Below, piece after piece: positions 38,112 to 50,443 of a stretch of 64,000 nucleotides of DNA. A program made the translations under genes and the position numbers. The stretch is from Isotricha intestinalis (Eukaryota; Ciliophora; Litostomatea; Vestibuliferida; Isotrichidae): assembly GCA_023807065.1 (NCBI GenBank), contig JAJJLU010003460.1, positions 62,001 through 126,000 of the forward strand, given 5' to 3'. Within the stretch, counting starts at the first letter, position 1, and each line of letters starts with the position of its first letter. Below the pieces are notes generated by a model, which saw only the letters and a program-made list of their open reading frames with translations, searched no databases and was not told the origin of the DNA.

Positions 38112-40388
38112 TTAAATTTTACATAATTTTATTAATTTTTCACTTTTCTGACTTGTAAATAATTGTTTAGAAAAAATTGATTTATCATCAAAAGAATTTA
38201 AACTTAAATTATTTTTACTTTCATTAGAATATAAACTATCATATTGAAGAATATCAACAAAAATATTAGATTTTGAATTTCTTGATTTAATCATTTTATT
38301 TACATAAATATCACCTTTTGATTTTGGCTTAAAATTTAATGAATTACTTTTCTTCTTATATAAACTTCCAACTATGATTTTTAACATTTTTTCATTTTCT
38401 TTATCTTTATTAATTTTTTTAGGAGATTCAATTGTAGTTTTAATTCCTGAAAAAAAACTGTTTAAATATCTTTGAAAATAATTTCTACTTTTAAATGAAG
38501 TTGAATCAGTATTAATTGCATAACTTAAACTTTTAGGAAGATAATAATTATTTGTTTTTTCAAAAGTTTGAATGTTATTCTTATTTGGTATTGACTCATA
38601 ATATTGTTTAAAATTTATTACTTTATTATTAGAAGAATTATTATCATTTATTAATAATTTAATTTTTTTTTCTTTTTCATTTTTTAAATTAAAATTAGAA
38701 GCATGTTTCTTAAATAAATTTTTATTATTTTTCAAACTTAATTTTTTATTTTTTGGATTTGCAGAAAATAATCTATATTTATTTAAAACTGTCTCATCAA
38801 TATTATTTTTCAAAGAATTATTAATAGTGTCAAATAATTTTTCTTTCTTACTTTCAATATGACCAATTTCATTTGTTTTTCTTAAGATATTTAATCTATT
38901 AATCATAATTCTTCTTCTTAAATTAGTAAATTCTATAAAATTAATTTCAACTGTTTTAACTCTTGAAGTAATTTCTAAAAATACTTTTCTTTCAATACAA
39001 TATAAAGTTCCATTTCCAGAAGTACATTTAACAGTCATTACACTATTAATATTATCTAAATCAAAAATATCATATAAACCAAGAACATCTTTATCTTTTA
39101 AAATACAAATTTTTAAAAATCTTTTTTTTTCATCATCATCGTCATATGCTTTTAAATTTTTATCATTTATATTTCTTTTATTTCTTAAATGTTGAATAAG
39201 TTTGTCTATTTTTTTATTAGATAATTCAGAAGTCATTTCATATTGTCCATCTCTTACAAAGAATATATCATGAATAGGAGAACCTTGTTGAATAACATTT
39301 TCATTTCTTGAAACATGAATTATTTTAAAGAAATTAAAAAAATGATTTTGAAAAATATTCCAATTTAAATTACTAAAAATTTTAAAAGATAAAAGTGTTT
39401 TAACATTAAATCTTCTTTCTTTAACTTGAATTTCTCTTAAACTATTATTATAAGCTTCTCTTGATAAAGTACCAAATAAACAATCTTCATAACAAATAAT
39501 TGTTGCAGTTCTTCTTGAACTTGATTTTTCTAAAGCAATTTCACCAAAAAAATTACCTTGAATTAATTTAGTAACTTCAAAATAAGAATATATTATAAGA
39601 TTTTTTTCATTATAATTTTGATATTCTTTTTCATTTATATCATAAGGAAAAATTAATTTTATATATTCTTTAGGATTTGAATAATTTTGTTCTATTTGAT
39701 AATATATTTCTTGTAATGATTGTGTCAAATGCTTTATATCTAATTCATCAAAATTAAAGAAACGATTTTTTTTCCTTGAACTAATTAATTTTTCTAATTT
39801 TTTATTATATTTATCAACAAAATCAATAATATCTTTCTCATTTACATCATAACAATTTCGATTTGATTTTATTATTTTTTGCATTAAACCAATTTCTCCT
39901 ATTGCATATAATATTATTAAATGATTAATATATTCAAAAAATGTTAATCTAATTTTATTTTCTTTTAATATTAAAATATTTACACTTCCTTTTAAAACTA
40001 TAAAAAATTTATGACCTTTTTCTCCATAACGAAATACTACTTTTCCCTTTGCATATTTTTCACATTTTAAATGAACAGAAAGATTTTTTAAAAGAGATTC
40101 TAAATCATCTTTATCTACATTTAATAAAGTAATAAATTTGTTTAATTTCTCTAAATAAGAACAAATAATTTTTAATTCATTTTCATTTCTTTGTGTTTTA
40201 TTTAAAATATATCCTATAATTTCTAAAGATTTAGTATCACTAAAAATCTTTATTGAATCTTTTTTATTTTTTTCTAAAATTTCTAATAAATTTTGAATTC
40301 TAATATCATAATGAAGACCTGATGTCATTAAACCTAAATTTAATTTTGATTTTGTTGAATGTTTGAAATATTTATTTAATATTGACAT
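38112..40388 (-). CDS. Protein with two cyclic-nucleotide-binding domains
   Basis: A 758-residue protein. The first domain begins about residue 95 (KCEKYAKGKVVFRYGEKGHK FFIVLKG) and has its phosphate-binding cassette FGEIALEKSSSRRTATI at 281-297, with Glu and Arg in place, so cAMP or cGMP binding is plausible. A helical insert of about 100 residues (170-270) splits it. The second domain (about 325-460) starts LKIFSNLNW-like sequence and NVIQQGSPIHDIFFVRDGQY but lacks a clear cassette Arg. There is no kinase, channel or GEF domain. The last 250 residues are basic and disordered. This could be a regulatory or docking subunit; such stand-alone proteins are numerous in ciliates. Confidence 0.8.
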   Translation of the reverse strand: MSILNKYFKHSTKSKLNLGLMTSGLHYDIRIQNLLEILEKNKKDSIKIFSDTKSLEIIGYILNKTQRNENELKIICSYLEKLNKFITLLNVDKDDLESLLKNLSVHLKCEKYAKGKVVFRYGEKGHKFFIVLKGSVNILILKENKIRLTFFEYINHLIILYAIGEIGLMQKIIKSNRNCYDVNEKDIIDFVDKYNKKLEKLISSRKKNRFFNFDELDIKHLTQSLQEIYYQIEQNYSNPKEYIKLIFPYDINEKEYQNYNEKNLIIYSYFEVTKLIQGNFFGEIALEKSSSRRTATIICYEDCLFGTLSREAYNNSLREIQVKERRFNVKTLLSFKIFSNLNWNIFQNHFFNFFKIIHVSRNENVIQQGSPIHDIFFVRDGQYEMTSELSNKKIDKLIQHLRNKRNINDKNLKAYDDDDEKKRFLKICILKDKDVLGLYDIFDLDNINSVMTVKCTSGNGTLYCIERKVFLEITSRVKTVEINFIEFTNLRRRIMINRLNILRKTNEIGHIESKKEKLFDTINNSLKNNIDETVLNKYRLFSANPKNKKLSLKNNKNLFKKHASNFNLKNEKEKKIKLLINDNNSSNNKVINFKQYYESIPNKNNIQTFEKTNNYYLPKSLSYAINTDSTSFKSRNYFQRYLNSFFSGIKTTIESPKKINKDKENEKMLKIIVGSLYKKKSNSLNFKPKSKGDIYVNKMIKSRNSKSNIFVDILQYDSLYSNESKNNLSLNSFDDKSIFSKQLFTSQKSEKLIKLCKI

Positions 40389-40550
40389 TTTATTTTTTGG
40401 TTTTTATTATTTTATTACTTGTTTATAATGGAGAAAATGACGTTAATCTTTTTTTTATTTTTAGTTAAATAATATATTTAAAAAGAATTTGAGTTAAAAA
40501 TTTAAATATTATAAATATATAATTTATATATTATGTAAAAAAACTAATAT

Positions 40551-42488
<1,938 letters not shown>

Positions 42489-42749
42489 TTTTTTTTTTTT
42501 TTTTATTTTATTTTTATTTTTTATTTTATTTATCTTTAAATTTAAAATTAAATCTGATGTTTTTTTATTTTGAGTTTTTTTTATTATTATTTATAAGTTT
42601 TAAGTTGAATATATGAAATCTATTTTATTTATTGAAATTATTTTTATAAGGAGAAAGATTTTAAAATTAATTTAAATTTTTAAAATATTTTTAATTAATA
42701 CATTTAAATAATATATATTTTTTGGCAATATCAGAATTAAAATTAAATC
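42489..42749. promoter_or_regulatory. Divergent promoter region of kinase and basic protein genes
   Basis: A 261-bp AT-rich gap with T-runs between two divergent start codons. No individual element is recognised. Confidence 0.35.
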
Positions 42750-43967
42750 ATGAATACTTTAAATTTCAAAAATATTAAAAAGGTTAAAAGAATAAAAACT
42801 TCAAATAATATTAGAGTCATAAGAACAAAAACACCAAATTCTCAGATAATAAATAATAAAAAACATATTAATTTTTCTTCATCAAATCAAGAGTTATTAG
42901 CCCTTTCAAAAGTAAATGAAAAGAATCAAACTTTCATAAATTGTCAAAATAATATTCATTCAAAATCCTTAAAGAAATTTCATTATTTACAAACCTCAAT
43001 TTCCCCTTCAAATGAAAGAAATAGAGCATCATTTAAAAATAAATTTTTTGATATTTTAAAAAGTCGTTCAATATCAAAGAAGAAAATTGATAAATTTTAT
43101 AACAAAATAATTTCAAATTCAAAAATTAAATCTAAATCAATTTCAAAAGGAAAAAAATCATCTTCAAAAAATAAAACAATTAGAAATAAGAAAATAATAC
43201 CAATGATTACGAACTATAATATTAAAACTAAAAAATTAACACAAATGACAAATTCAAAAGAATCAATAAATTCAGTTTCAACTTCTATTTATTCTAATAA
43301 TTTAACAGAAAAAGAAAAAACGACTTTAATCACTATTCAAAATATGTTATTTAATTTAATATCTTCTTCTCATAATCCAAAAGAAATTTTAAAAGAATTT
43401 GAATTAATACATTTAAGAGCAATTTCTTTTTCAAATTCTAAAGGCTTAAGTAAAAATAGTTATTCTGAAGAAAATTATTCAAATCAGTTTAATCAAATTA
43501 ATTTAAAATTTGAAGAAATTGAAAAAGAAAATAATCTATTAAAAAATTTAATTAAAGAAAAAATTACAGGATTTGAAGATGTTAAAAATAGTATTTTAAA
43601 TGTTCAAAATGAAATTAAGAAAATTAAAAATAATAATGAAGAAGATAAATTAAAGAAAATTTCAAATAAATCTTTACCAATGAAAAATGTAAATATGAAT
43701 GTTCAAAATATTAAAAAAATTAATAAAATAGAAAATTTAGGAAATGAAAATTTAATTAATGAAAATAATTCTAATGATACAATAATTCAAATTCAAAGTC
43801 CTGAAAATATTGAAGAAAATAATAATGAAATGAAACTAAATTTTAATGGGTTAGATGATAATAGAAAAACTTTTAATGATATTTTTCTATCTAATTATAA
43901 TCAATTTTCAGCTTCTTGGAGGAATGATATTGATAAAATTATGGAAAGAAGAAATGAAAATATTTAA
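42750..43967 (+). CDS. Basic Lys/Ser/Asn-rich protein with central coil
   Basis: A 405-residue protein of unknown function. The first ~170 residues are highly basic and Ser-rich (KKVKRIKTSNNIRVIRTKTP). An ordered segment TLITIQNMLFNLISSSHNPK is followed by a coiled coil (about 250-300, KFEEIEKENNLLKNLIKEKI) and a short conserved-looking end FNDIFLSNYNQFSASWRNDI. No membrane or enzyme motif is present. A cytoskeletal or basal-body protein would fit but is a guess. Confidence 0.65.
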   Translation: MNTLNFKNIKKVKRIKTSNNIRVIRTKTPNSQIINNKKHINFSSSNQELLALSKVNEKNQTFINCQNNIHSKSLKKFHYLQTSISPSNERNRASFKNKFFDILKSRSISKKKIDKFYNKIISNSKIKSKSISKGKKSSSKNKTIRNKKIIPMITNYNIKTKKLTQMTNSKESINSVSTSIYSNNLTEKEKTTLITIQNMLFNLISSSHNPKEILKEFELIHLRAISFSNSKGLSKNSYSEENYSNQFNQINLKFEEIEKENNLLKNLIKEKITGFEDVKNSILNVQNEIKKIKNNNEEDKLKKISNKSLPMKNVNMNVQNIKKINKIENLGNENLINENNSNDTIIQIQSPENIEENNNEMKLNFNGLDDNRKTFNDIFLSNYNQFSASWRNDIDKIMERRNENI

Positions 43968-44160
43968 TTTTTTATTATTTTGAATAATATATATTTTTTC
44001 AATTCTATAAAAAAAACACTTATATCAGTTTTTAAAAGTTTTAATTATTAAAAAACATATTATTTTCAAAAATTGATTAATACTATATAATATTATTTTT
44101 AAATTGTAAATTCAATTTAAATGAAAAATTAAAAAGAAACTTTAAATTAAAATAGTTTTG
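43968..44160. other. Spacer
   Basis: AT-rich sequence with no recognised feature between the basic-protein gene and the next relic. Confidence 0.4.
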
Positions 44161-45100
44161 AAAATGTTTAAAAAAAGAGGAAATTAGAGTCAAATATACT
44201 TTCTATTGAAAATAATATTAAAAAATAAATCAAAGGAATTTAATGTTGACTAAGAAGATATTTCAAATGATTTATATATAACTCAAGATATAACTCCAAA
44301 ACAGAAAAAAAAGATGAAAAGATTAATAATTATCTTATTGAAATTCATAATGATTATTATCAAAGACTAAGTAATTTAAATAAAATAATAACTGATTTTC
44401 CTAGCATTGGAAGAAATAAGAGAAATTGTCAATAATTCAATAGATGTTTTAATAAATGGAGAAATTAATACTTCTAAATATAATGAGACTATCATTTAAA
44501 TATATTTAAATGATAAAGATTTTAATAATTTCAGAAAACAATTATCGAAATCAGATTTAGAAAGTTTTTCAAAAGGAGAAAAAAATTTATTAAAATATAT
44601 TCCTAATGATATTCCTTGGAATAAATATAACAAACTGATTATATATTGAATGTATACCAAATGAAGCAATTGAATTTACATAATTATATAATATATTTAA
44701 TGTTAAAAAAATATGAATCAATTTAACGATTTATTCTTAATATTTTTGATCATATCAATATTATAATAAAAACAATTTATGTTAAAACAATTACATCAAT
44801 TATCTTTAAAAATTCAATTTTATCATTTTATTCAAAAACCAATATGAAACATTAATACTTGAATAATACAAGTATAAGTTTATATGAACCTTTATCTTCT
44901 AATGGTAATAAAGCTTTTCTTGAATTAAAAAATGAAATTGAGAAAAATCAAAGATTAAGTAATTCTTCATTATATAATCTTTCTAAATTAATTAATTATA
45001 ATAATAAAATGCAACAATTTAAAGAAAATAAAAAGAATCCCAGGAAAATCTATTTTTGATTTATTTGAGAAAACCCCCGATTTAATTTAACAAATAAAAT
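44161..45100 (+). pseudogene. Unidentified decayed coding sequence
   Basis: Protein-like pieces follow one another in shifting frames: EDISNDLYITQDITPK, YLIEIHNDYYQRLSNLNKII with TDFPSIGR, EEIREIVNNSIDVLINGEIN, then DFNNFRKQLSKSDLESFSKG with EKNLLKYIPNDIPW. The final pieces are SISLYEPLSSNGNKAFLELK and IFDLFEKTPDLI-stop. The coherence of the pieces shows a former gene of at least 300 residues. About ten stops or frame changes make it dead. The helical style is compatible with a cytoskeletal protein, but I could not identify it. Confidence 0.55.
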
Positions 45101-45315
45101 AAATACAAAAAAATAATTATTTAAATATAAAAAAAAACGAATTTATGTTCCAATAAAAAAACTATTACCAAAAAAAAACTTTTTAAAACTGTTAAAAAAA
45201 CAAAAAAAAAAAATAAAAAAAATTTAAAATTGTTTTCTAAAAATATTATCCAAATTAATAATAAAATTCCTTTTTATCATAAAACCCAAAAAAAAAGTGA
45301 AAAAAGAAATAATCT
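45101..45315. other. Poly-A-rich spacer
   Basis: Very A-rich plus-strand sequence (many AAAAAA runs) between the relic and the 3' end of enkurin. No feature is recognised beyond base composition. Confidence 0.5.
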
Positions 45316-46144
45316 TTACTTGGTCATATCAACGATAACATGTTTAGGAGCAAGTTTCTTCAAATCATTTTCAATTTGTCCTAACTCTCTTTCCAAATCT
45401 TCCTTACTAAAAAAGTTAAAAAAATAATAAAACTTACTTTCTCAATAAAACTAAATTATCAAAAGCTTTCTTATGAGTCATTTTTCCATATTTCAAATTA
45501 TACATTTGCCATTTTTTCCTTAATCCTTCTCTCAATTGATTAACTTCACTATCAGTAAGTAATCTTTGTTTAGCATCTTCTTCTTCTTGATGTTTTCTTT
45601 TAGCTTCTCTAATTTCATTTAATTCATTTTCATGTTTCATTCTATATCTCTTAATATAATCAGGTACTTTCCCAAAATATTTATGAAATCTTTCTTCTTC
45701 AGGAGGTAATTGCTTAGGTTGCATTAAAATATTATCAACTGCATTTGCAATTACAAAATTTTTCTCTGTTTTCAATCCATGTATTGGATAATCATTTATT
45801 CCAGGAACATTAGGTTTCCTTATTGAATCATTAGGATGAAGTTTTTCTAATGGAGGTAATATTTTAAATGTTTCTCCTTTTTTATGGAAGTTGCTTGGAT
45901 CTGCTGCGTATGAACCTTCAGGAAGACCGAATGTGGCACTCTCTTGTACTAAAGGGTGAGCTCCACGAGGGAGGGTGTATTCTCCACTACAGTTAGATAC
46001 GTCAGGGTATGAGGAGTTACGCAATTTAAAAGTTGAAGCTGTTGGTGCTATCCAGTGAGGGTATTTTGATTTGTAGGATATTCCTGAATGACCTGACATA
46101 CGACCTTTGGGAATTAGGTTGTAAATTGATTCTTGTTGGAACAT
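45316..46144 (-). CDS. ENKUR: Enkurin, two exons
   Basis: Exons 45438-46144 and 45316-45406 join across a 31-nt intron to 265 residues, close to the 256 of human enkurin. Enkurin is a microtubule inner protein of ciliary doublets that can bind calmodulin. Seen: the N-terminal SIYNLIPKGRMSGHSG (enkurin begins ..CIYNLIP..), KTEKNFVIANAVDNILMQPK (enkurin: GKNFINTNAADIIM), PDYIKRYRMKHENEL, and the C-terminal enkurin domain LREGLRKKWQMYNLKYGKMT. After the intron comes KEDLERELGQIENDLKKLAP. Without the intron the last part of the domain is lost. Odd: 45901-46020 is 50% GC by hand count, far above the neighbours, with many C-ending codons; see findings. Confidence 0.93.
45407..45437 (-). other. 31-nt intron of enkurin
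   Basis: GTAAGT...TTTAG with TTAAC near the 3' end. Removal restores the conserved end of the enkurin domain. Confidence 0.9.
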
Positions 46145-46394
46145 TTTTTTTTTATTTATTATTTGTTGGTTATTTTTTTTTTATTTAAGTTTTTTAATCA
46201 ATTTTTTTTTTTTGTGTTTTTTTTTTCATAATGATTTTTTATCTTTTATATGTTATTTTATATTTTTTATTTTATGTTAGATTTAATTTTTTTTAAGGAT
46301 AGTTGTACTTAGAAATAAATAATTAAATTAAAAGGTTTTTAACATTTATTTTAAGATAATTTAAAAATTATTTTATTTTAAAATCATTTAATTT

Positions 46395-48815
46395 TTAATT
46401 TTCTTTTAATTTCTTAATAGCAGTGATTTTCCCATCTCCTAAATCAACAGTTAAATTAAAGACATATCTTCCTTTATCACATTCACTATCAGGATCACAG
46501 ACAAAATAACCTAATCTTTCGAATTGGAAGTGGTCATAAGGTTTAACTTTCTCACATAAATCTCTATTAACAAGAGCATGATATTTAATAACTAAATTAT
46601 CAGGATTAACATCATCCATAGGATCATGAGAAACACCTTCTTCATTACTATGAAAAGGATCATCACTTTTAAATAAATAATCATATAATCTTAATTCTGC
46701 ATTAACATAATCTTTATCAGAAATCCAATGAATTCTTCCTTTTGTTTTTTTATTTTCATTTGAATATGAACATAATAATTCTGTTACAATGCCTTCTTTA
46801 TTCTTTTTTATTTCTTCTAATTTTAATACTCCTGCATATTTTAAACCTACTTCTTGATTAGGAGTTAAACCATTAAAATCTTTATCATCTTCTTCTTTAA
46901 AATCAATTCTTTCAATAAATATATTTTTAGTTAAATTAACTTTCCTTACACCACCACTTTCTTTTAATTTAGGGAATAAAGGAGTATCAATAGATAAATC
47001 TTCTTTTAAATTTACAAGATTAACTTTAATAGGTTCAATAACAGCCATAGTTCTAGGAGCTTTTTTATCTAAATCACTTTTAATAGCATTTTCAAGTAAT
47101 TTAATAGAAATAATATTTTCATTTCCTCTTCTGGTAACTCCCACAGTATCAACAAAATTATTAATAGCATCAGCAGTATAACCTCTTCTTCTTAATCCAT
47201 TAATAGTAGGCATACGTGGATCATCCCATCCATTAACAGTATGTGAAGTAACTAATTGAAGTAATTTTCTTTTAGAAACAACAATATGAGTAACATTTAA
47301 TCTTGAATATTCCCAAACAAAAGGACGATACATTTCTGCTGCTTCAAGTAACCAATAATATGAATCTCTCCTTATTTCAAATTCTAATGTACAAAGAGAG
47401 TGAGTTATATTTTCAAGTGAATCATTGAGACAATGAGTAAAATCATATGTTGGGTATATACACCATTTGTCTCCTGCATGTGGATGTGGTACATATTTAA
47501 TACGATATGCTACTGGGTCTCTCATACATGGGTTATTATGTTTCATATCTATTTTCATACGAAGACAACATTCTTTTTCTTCAAATCTCCCTTGTCTCAT
47601 CATTTCAAATAATTTCAAATTTTCTTCAACAGTTCTATTTCTATAAGGAGAATCTATCTTCTTTTCTCTATATTCACTAATTTCTTGTTTACTTAAATTA
47701 TCAACATAAGCTAATCCTTTCTTAATTAATTTAACAGCAATATTATATAAATCATCAAAATAATCACTAGCATAAGTGACTTTCCATGGATGATAACCTA
47801 ACCATTCGCAATTTTCTTTAATAGAATCAATATATTCTTTAGTTTCTTTCTCAGGATTAGTATCATCTAATCTTAAATAGCAATTCCCACCAGCATTACT
47901 AGCACTAGTGAAACAAAATCTCATTGCTTTTGCATGACCTAAATGAAGGTATCCATTAGGTTCAGGAGGGAAACGGGTCATTATTTTTCCTCCTGTTACT
48001 TCTAAATGCTTTTTTATCAATTCTGTTGTATTTAATGCACTTCTCATATCTCGTGCCATTAAAGAACTTAATTTATCTTTTTCACTTTTCTCTTCTTCAG
48101 GATTCTGAGATGATAATTCCTCCTTCTTTTTTTGTAGTGCTTCATCAAATTTCTTCAATTCTTCTTTCAATTCTGATAAACGCTTTTTGTCTTCTTCACT
48201 AAATGATTTTTTGTCTTTTGATTTTTTTTTCAAGTCTTCAAATTCTTTTCTCATTTTTTCCTCTTTTAATTCATTTTCATTTTTTCCTCCTAATAATTTA
48301 TCAATTTCTTCATCTATTACTTTTTTACATAATTTTGGATCAACAAAGGAAAATTTAGATTTAACATCATATAATATTTTAACAGAGGGAAATTTATATC
48401 TTTCATTTTTAATTTGGTCAATATATTTTTTCATAATTTCATCAGTTTCTTTTTTTATATCTTCTTCAGTTATTTTTACTCCAATTCCACATTGTTTTTT
48501 AAAATCTTCTTCATTTAATTCTTCATCACCTTTTTTTCTTAAATACTCTACACAAGCATCTAATTGATGAGAAGATGTTATTTCTTTTGAATTAACATAT
48601 TTCAATAATAAAGGTATTCTGTGATTAAATGCTGGATTTACTTTTTCTGCTACTAATATTATTAAATTTCCTGTTTCTTTATCTGCTGTTGTTATATTTC
48701 CTTGTTCTAATACATATTTTATTCTTTCTATATATTTTTTCTTTTTGGCTATATCATCTATTTTGCTTTTTGGAATTCCTATATCAGTTAATTTCTTCTC
48801 TAAGTCTGCGTCCAT
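46395..48815 (-). CDS. QARS1: Glutaminyl-tRNA synthetase, cytosolic
   Basis: Class I synthetase charging tRNA-Gln (EC 6.1.1.18), 806 residues, like yeast Gln4. The N-terminal eukaryotic appended domain covers residues 1-180 (IPKSKIDDIAKKKKYIERIK, IPLLLKYVNSKEITSSHQLD), followed by a charged linker (180-250). The catalytic core starts with TGGKIMTRFPPEPNGYLHLG; the HIGH motif is HLGH (291-294) and the KMSKS-type motif VSKRK (513-517). RLDDTNPEKE, WLGYHPWKVTYASDYFD and GWDDPRMPTINGLRRRGY are GlnRS rather than GluRS signatures. Presence of this enzyme, with normal Gln codons only, fits the absence of stop-codon reassignment to Gln. Confidence 0.97.
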   Translation of the reverse strand: MDADLEKKLTDIGIPKSKIDDIAKKKKYIERIKYVLEQGNITTADKETGNLIILVAEKVNPAFNHRIPLLLKYVNSKEITSSHQLDACVEYLRKKGDEELNEEDFKKQCGIGVKITEEDIKKETDEIMKKYIDQIKNERYKFPSVKILYDVKSKFSFVDPKLCKKVIDEEIDKLLGGKNENELKEEKMRKEFEDLKKKSKDKKSFSEEDKKRLSELKEELKKFDEALQKKKEELSSQNPEEEKSEKDKLSSLMARDMRSALNTTELIKKHLEVTGGKIMTRFPPEPNGYLHLGHAKAMRFCFTSASNAGGNCYLRLDDTNPEKETKEYIDSIKENCEWLGYHPWKVTYASDYFDDLYNIAVKLIKKGLAYVDNLSKQEISEYREKKIDSPYRNRTVEENLKLFEMMRQGRFEEKECCLRMKIDMKHNNPCMRDPVAYRIKYVPHPHAGDKWCIYPTYDFTHCLNDSLENITHSLCTLEFEIRRDSYYWLLEAAEMYRPFVWEYSRLNVTHIVVSKRKLLQLVTSHTVNGWDDPRMPTINGLRRRGYTADAINNFVDTVGVTRRGNENIISIKLLENAIKSDLDKKAPRTMAVIEPIKVNLVNLKEDLSIDTPLFPKLKESGGVRKVNLTKNIFIERIDFKEEDDKDFNGLTPNQEVGLKYAGVLKLEEIKKNKEGIVTELLCSYSNENKKTKGRIHWISDKDYVNAELRLYDYLFKSDDPFHSNEEGVSHDPMDDVNPDNLVIKYHALVNRDLCEKVKPYDHFQFERLGYFVCDPDSECDKGRYVFNLTVDLGDGKITAIKKLKEN

Positions 48816-49003
48816 TTTAAAGAATAATTAAACAAATCAATCATTGATTAAATAAAGATTTAAGTAAAATAATAAATTAATAAATAAAAAAAAGATAAAA
48901 AAGTCTAAAAAAAACATTAAATCATCAAAGTTTATCGTTTAACCATAAACTTTAAATATATCTTTATTTAAAGAGAGTAAAAAAAAGCAAAAAACCTAAT
49001 AAT

Positions 49004-49638
49004 TTATTTTTTAGCACCTCCAACAGCAACGAATTTTTTCTTAGCATAAGCTTTAGCCAAAGCTTTTCTAATTAATTTTCTAGGATTAATGAATTTATAT
49101 TTTTTTTCTTCTTTTTTTTCTTTCTTCACTCTTTCTTTAACTTCTTCACAGAAAATTTCAACATGACAATTAGAGCTTAAATAAGCAGTGATAGAACCAT
49201 GAGCACGATAAGTTCTTCTTCTTCCTTTCATAGCATGATTAACTACAACTCTTTTAATAGCTAATTTATCAACATTTAATTTCTTAGCTTCTGCATTTGC
49301 TCTTGCATTCTGAAGTAAATTTAATATATATTTAATGCTTTTTTGAGGCCATCTTCCTTTTGTTAAACCATAAACTTTTGCTTGTCCTGTTCTTCCCATT
49401 GAATGATCATATCTTGAAAATGGAATACATTTTTTGTGCTCTAATACTTCTTTTAAATATGCTTCTGCTTTGTTTAATAACATTCCTTTTATTGCTCTTC
49501 CCACATGAAATGTGTTTTTAAAATGTGTTCTTAAATCCTTTCCTTTTGAACTACATGCTATTTTTTATAAATTGTTATATATTATTTTATTTTTTCTTTA
49601 CATTTTGATGGGTCTGTTGATCTGATTCTTTTGACCAT
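49004..49638 (-). CDS. RPL17: 60S ribosomal protein L17 (uL22), two exons
   Basis: Exons 49602-49638 and 49004-49557 join across a 44-nt intron to 196 residues. uL22 lines the peptide exit tunnel. The first exon codes MVKRIRSTDPSK, matching the MVRYSLDPENPTKSCKS start of the family; then KGKDLRTHFKNTFHVGRAIK, KCIPFSRYDHSMGRTGQAKV, KGRWPQKSIKYILNLLQNAR and MKGRRRTYRAHGSITAYLSS follow the family closely. The long frame alone begins with a GTG inside the protein and misses the real N-terminus, which is why the upstream ATG was chosen. Confidence 0.96.
49558..49601 (-). other. 44-nt intron of RPL17
   Basis: GTAAAG...AATAG with TATAACAAT as a possible branch region. It is the longest intron seen here. 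Removal restores the known N-terminus. Confidence 0.9.
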
Positions 49639-49800
49639 TTTAAATAAATTATTTAAGATATTTATTCATATTAATTTAATTTAATTATTTTATTAAATAA
49701 ATAAAAAAAAAATATAAAAAAAAAAATAAAATAAATTTTTTTTCAAATTAAAAAAATCTTCTTTAAATTAAATTAACTTTTCAAAAAAAAAAATTTTTTT

Positions 49801-50316
49801 TTAAGGAAAAGACTTCTTAGTCATAATTTCATAAAACTCATCAAAAGTTAATTCAGTACCATTAGCAGAAGCTCTTTCAAGCATATCTTTTAATTCTTCA
49901 GCACTCATATTTTCTCCTAATTCTTGTGCAATTTTTTTTAAAGAACTCAAAGTAATAGTATCAGCATTAGGATCATCAATAAACAATTCAAAAATTCTAT
50001 GAATACCTTCTTTACTTTCTTTATCCCCTAATTTATTATTAATAGAACCAACAAAATCATCAAAATTAACTCCTCCATTTTTTGCAGCTTCAGGAGTATC
50101 TAAATCTGCTATTAATGTATATATTGTTGGATTCTTTGTATCAAATCCTAATGATTGCATTGCTGCTTTTAATTCCTTTGGATCTATTTTTCCTGTTCCA
50201 TTTGTGTCAAATAAATCAAAGGCTTGACGTATTTCATCAACTTCATCGTTTGATAATCCTGATTTTTCTACTTTTGTTGTTGTTGTCACTGTTGTTTTTT
50301 GTACTCGACGAGACAT
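49801..50316 (-). CDS. Centrin-like EF-hand protein
   Basis: A 171-residue, four-EF-hand protein of centrin length. [20 protein letters not shown] and [20 protein letters not shown] (EF1) are canonical centrin sequence; EF1 has a complete calcium loop. EF2 ([20 protein letters not shown]) has an insertion, and EF3 ([20 protein letters not shown]) and EF4 ([20 protein letters not shown]) have lost acidic loop positions, so probably only EF1 binds calcium. Centrins build basal bodies and contractile fibres of the ciliate cortex. The divergent loops suggest a specialised paralogue rather than the standard centrin-2. It faces the ATG4 gene over a 127-bp gap. Confidence 0.88.
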   Translation of the reverse strand: MSRRVQKTTVTTTTKVEKSGLSNDEVDEIRQAFDLFDTNGTGKIDPKELKAAMQSLGFDTKNPTIYTLIADLDTPEAAKNGGVNFDDFVGSINNKLGDKESKEGIHRIFELFIDDPNADTITLSSLKKIAQELGENMSAEELKDMLERASANGTELTFDEFYEIMTKKSFP

Positions 50317-50443
50317 TTTATTTTTTTTTTTTTTTATTTAATTTATATAGTCCTTGAACATGCCTTTATTGAGCTTTTTTAATTTTTATTTTTTTTGAAG
50401 GTGATTAATAAAAATTTTTATTTTTTTTTTCTTTTTTCAAATT

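Noticed and set aside
44161..45100. Formin FH2 relic
   Set aside because: Some helical pieces suggested it, but no diagnostic FH2 motif could be pointed to, so it is left unidentified.
48187..48820. Two plus-strand open frames opposite GlnRS
   Set aside because: Ser/Phe- and Leu/Phe-rich antisense shadows of the charged GlnRS linker and N-terminal domain.
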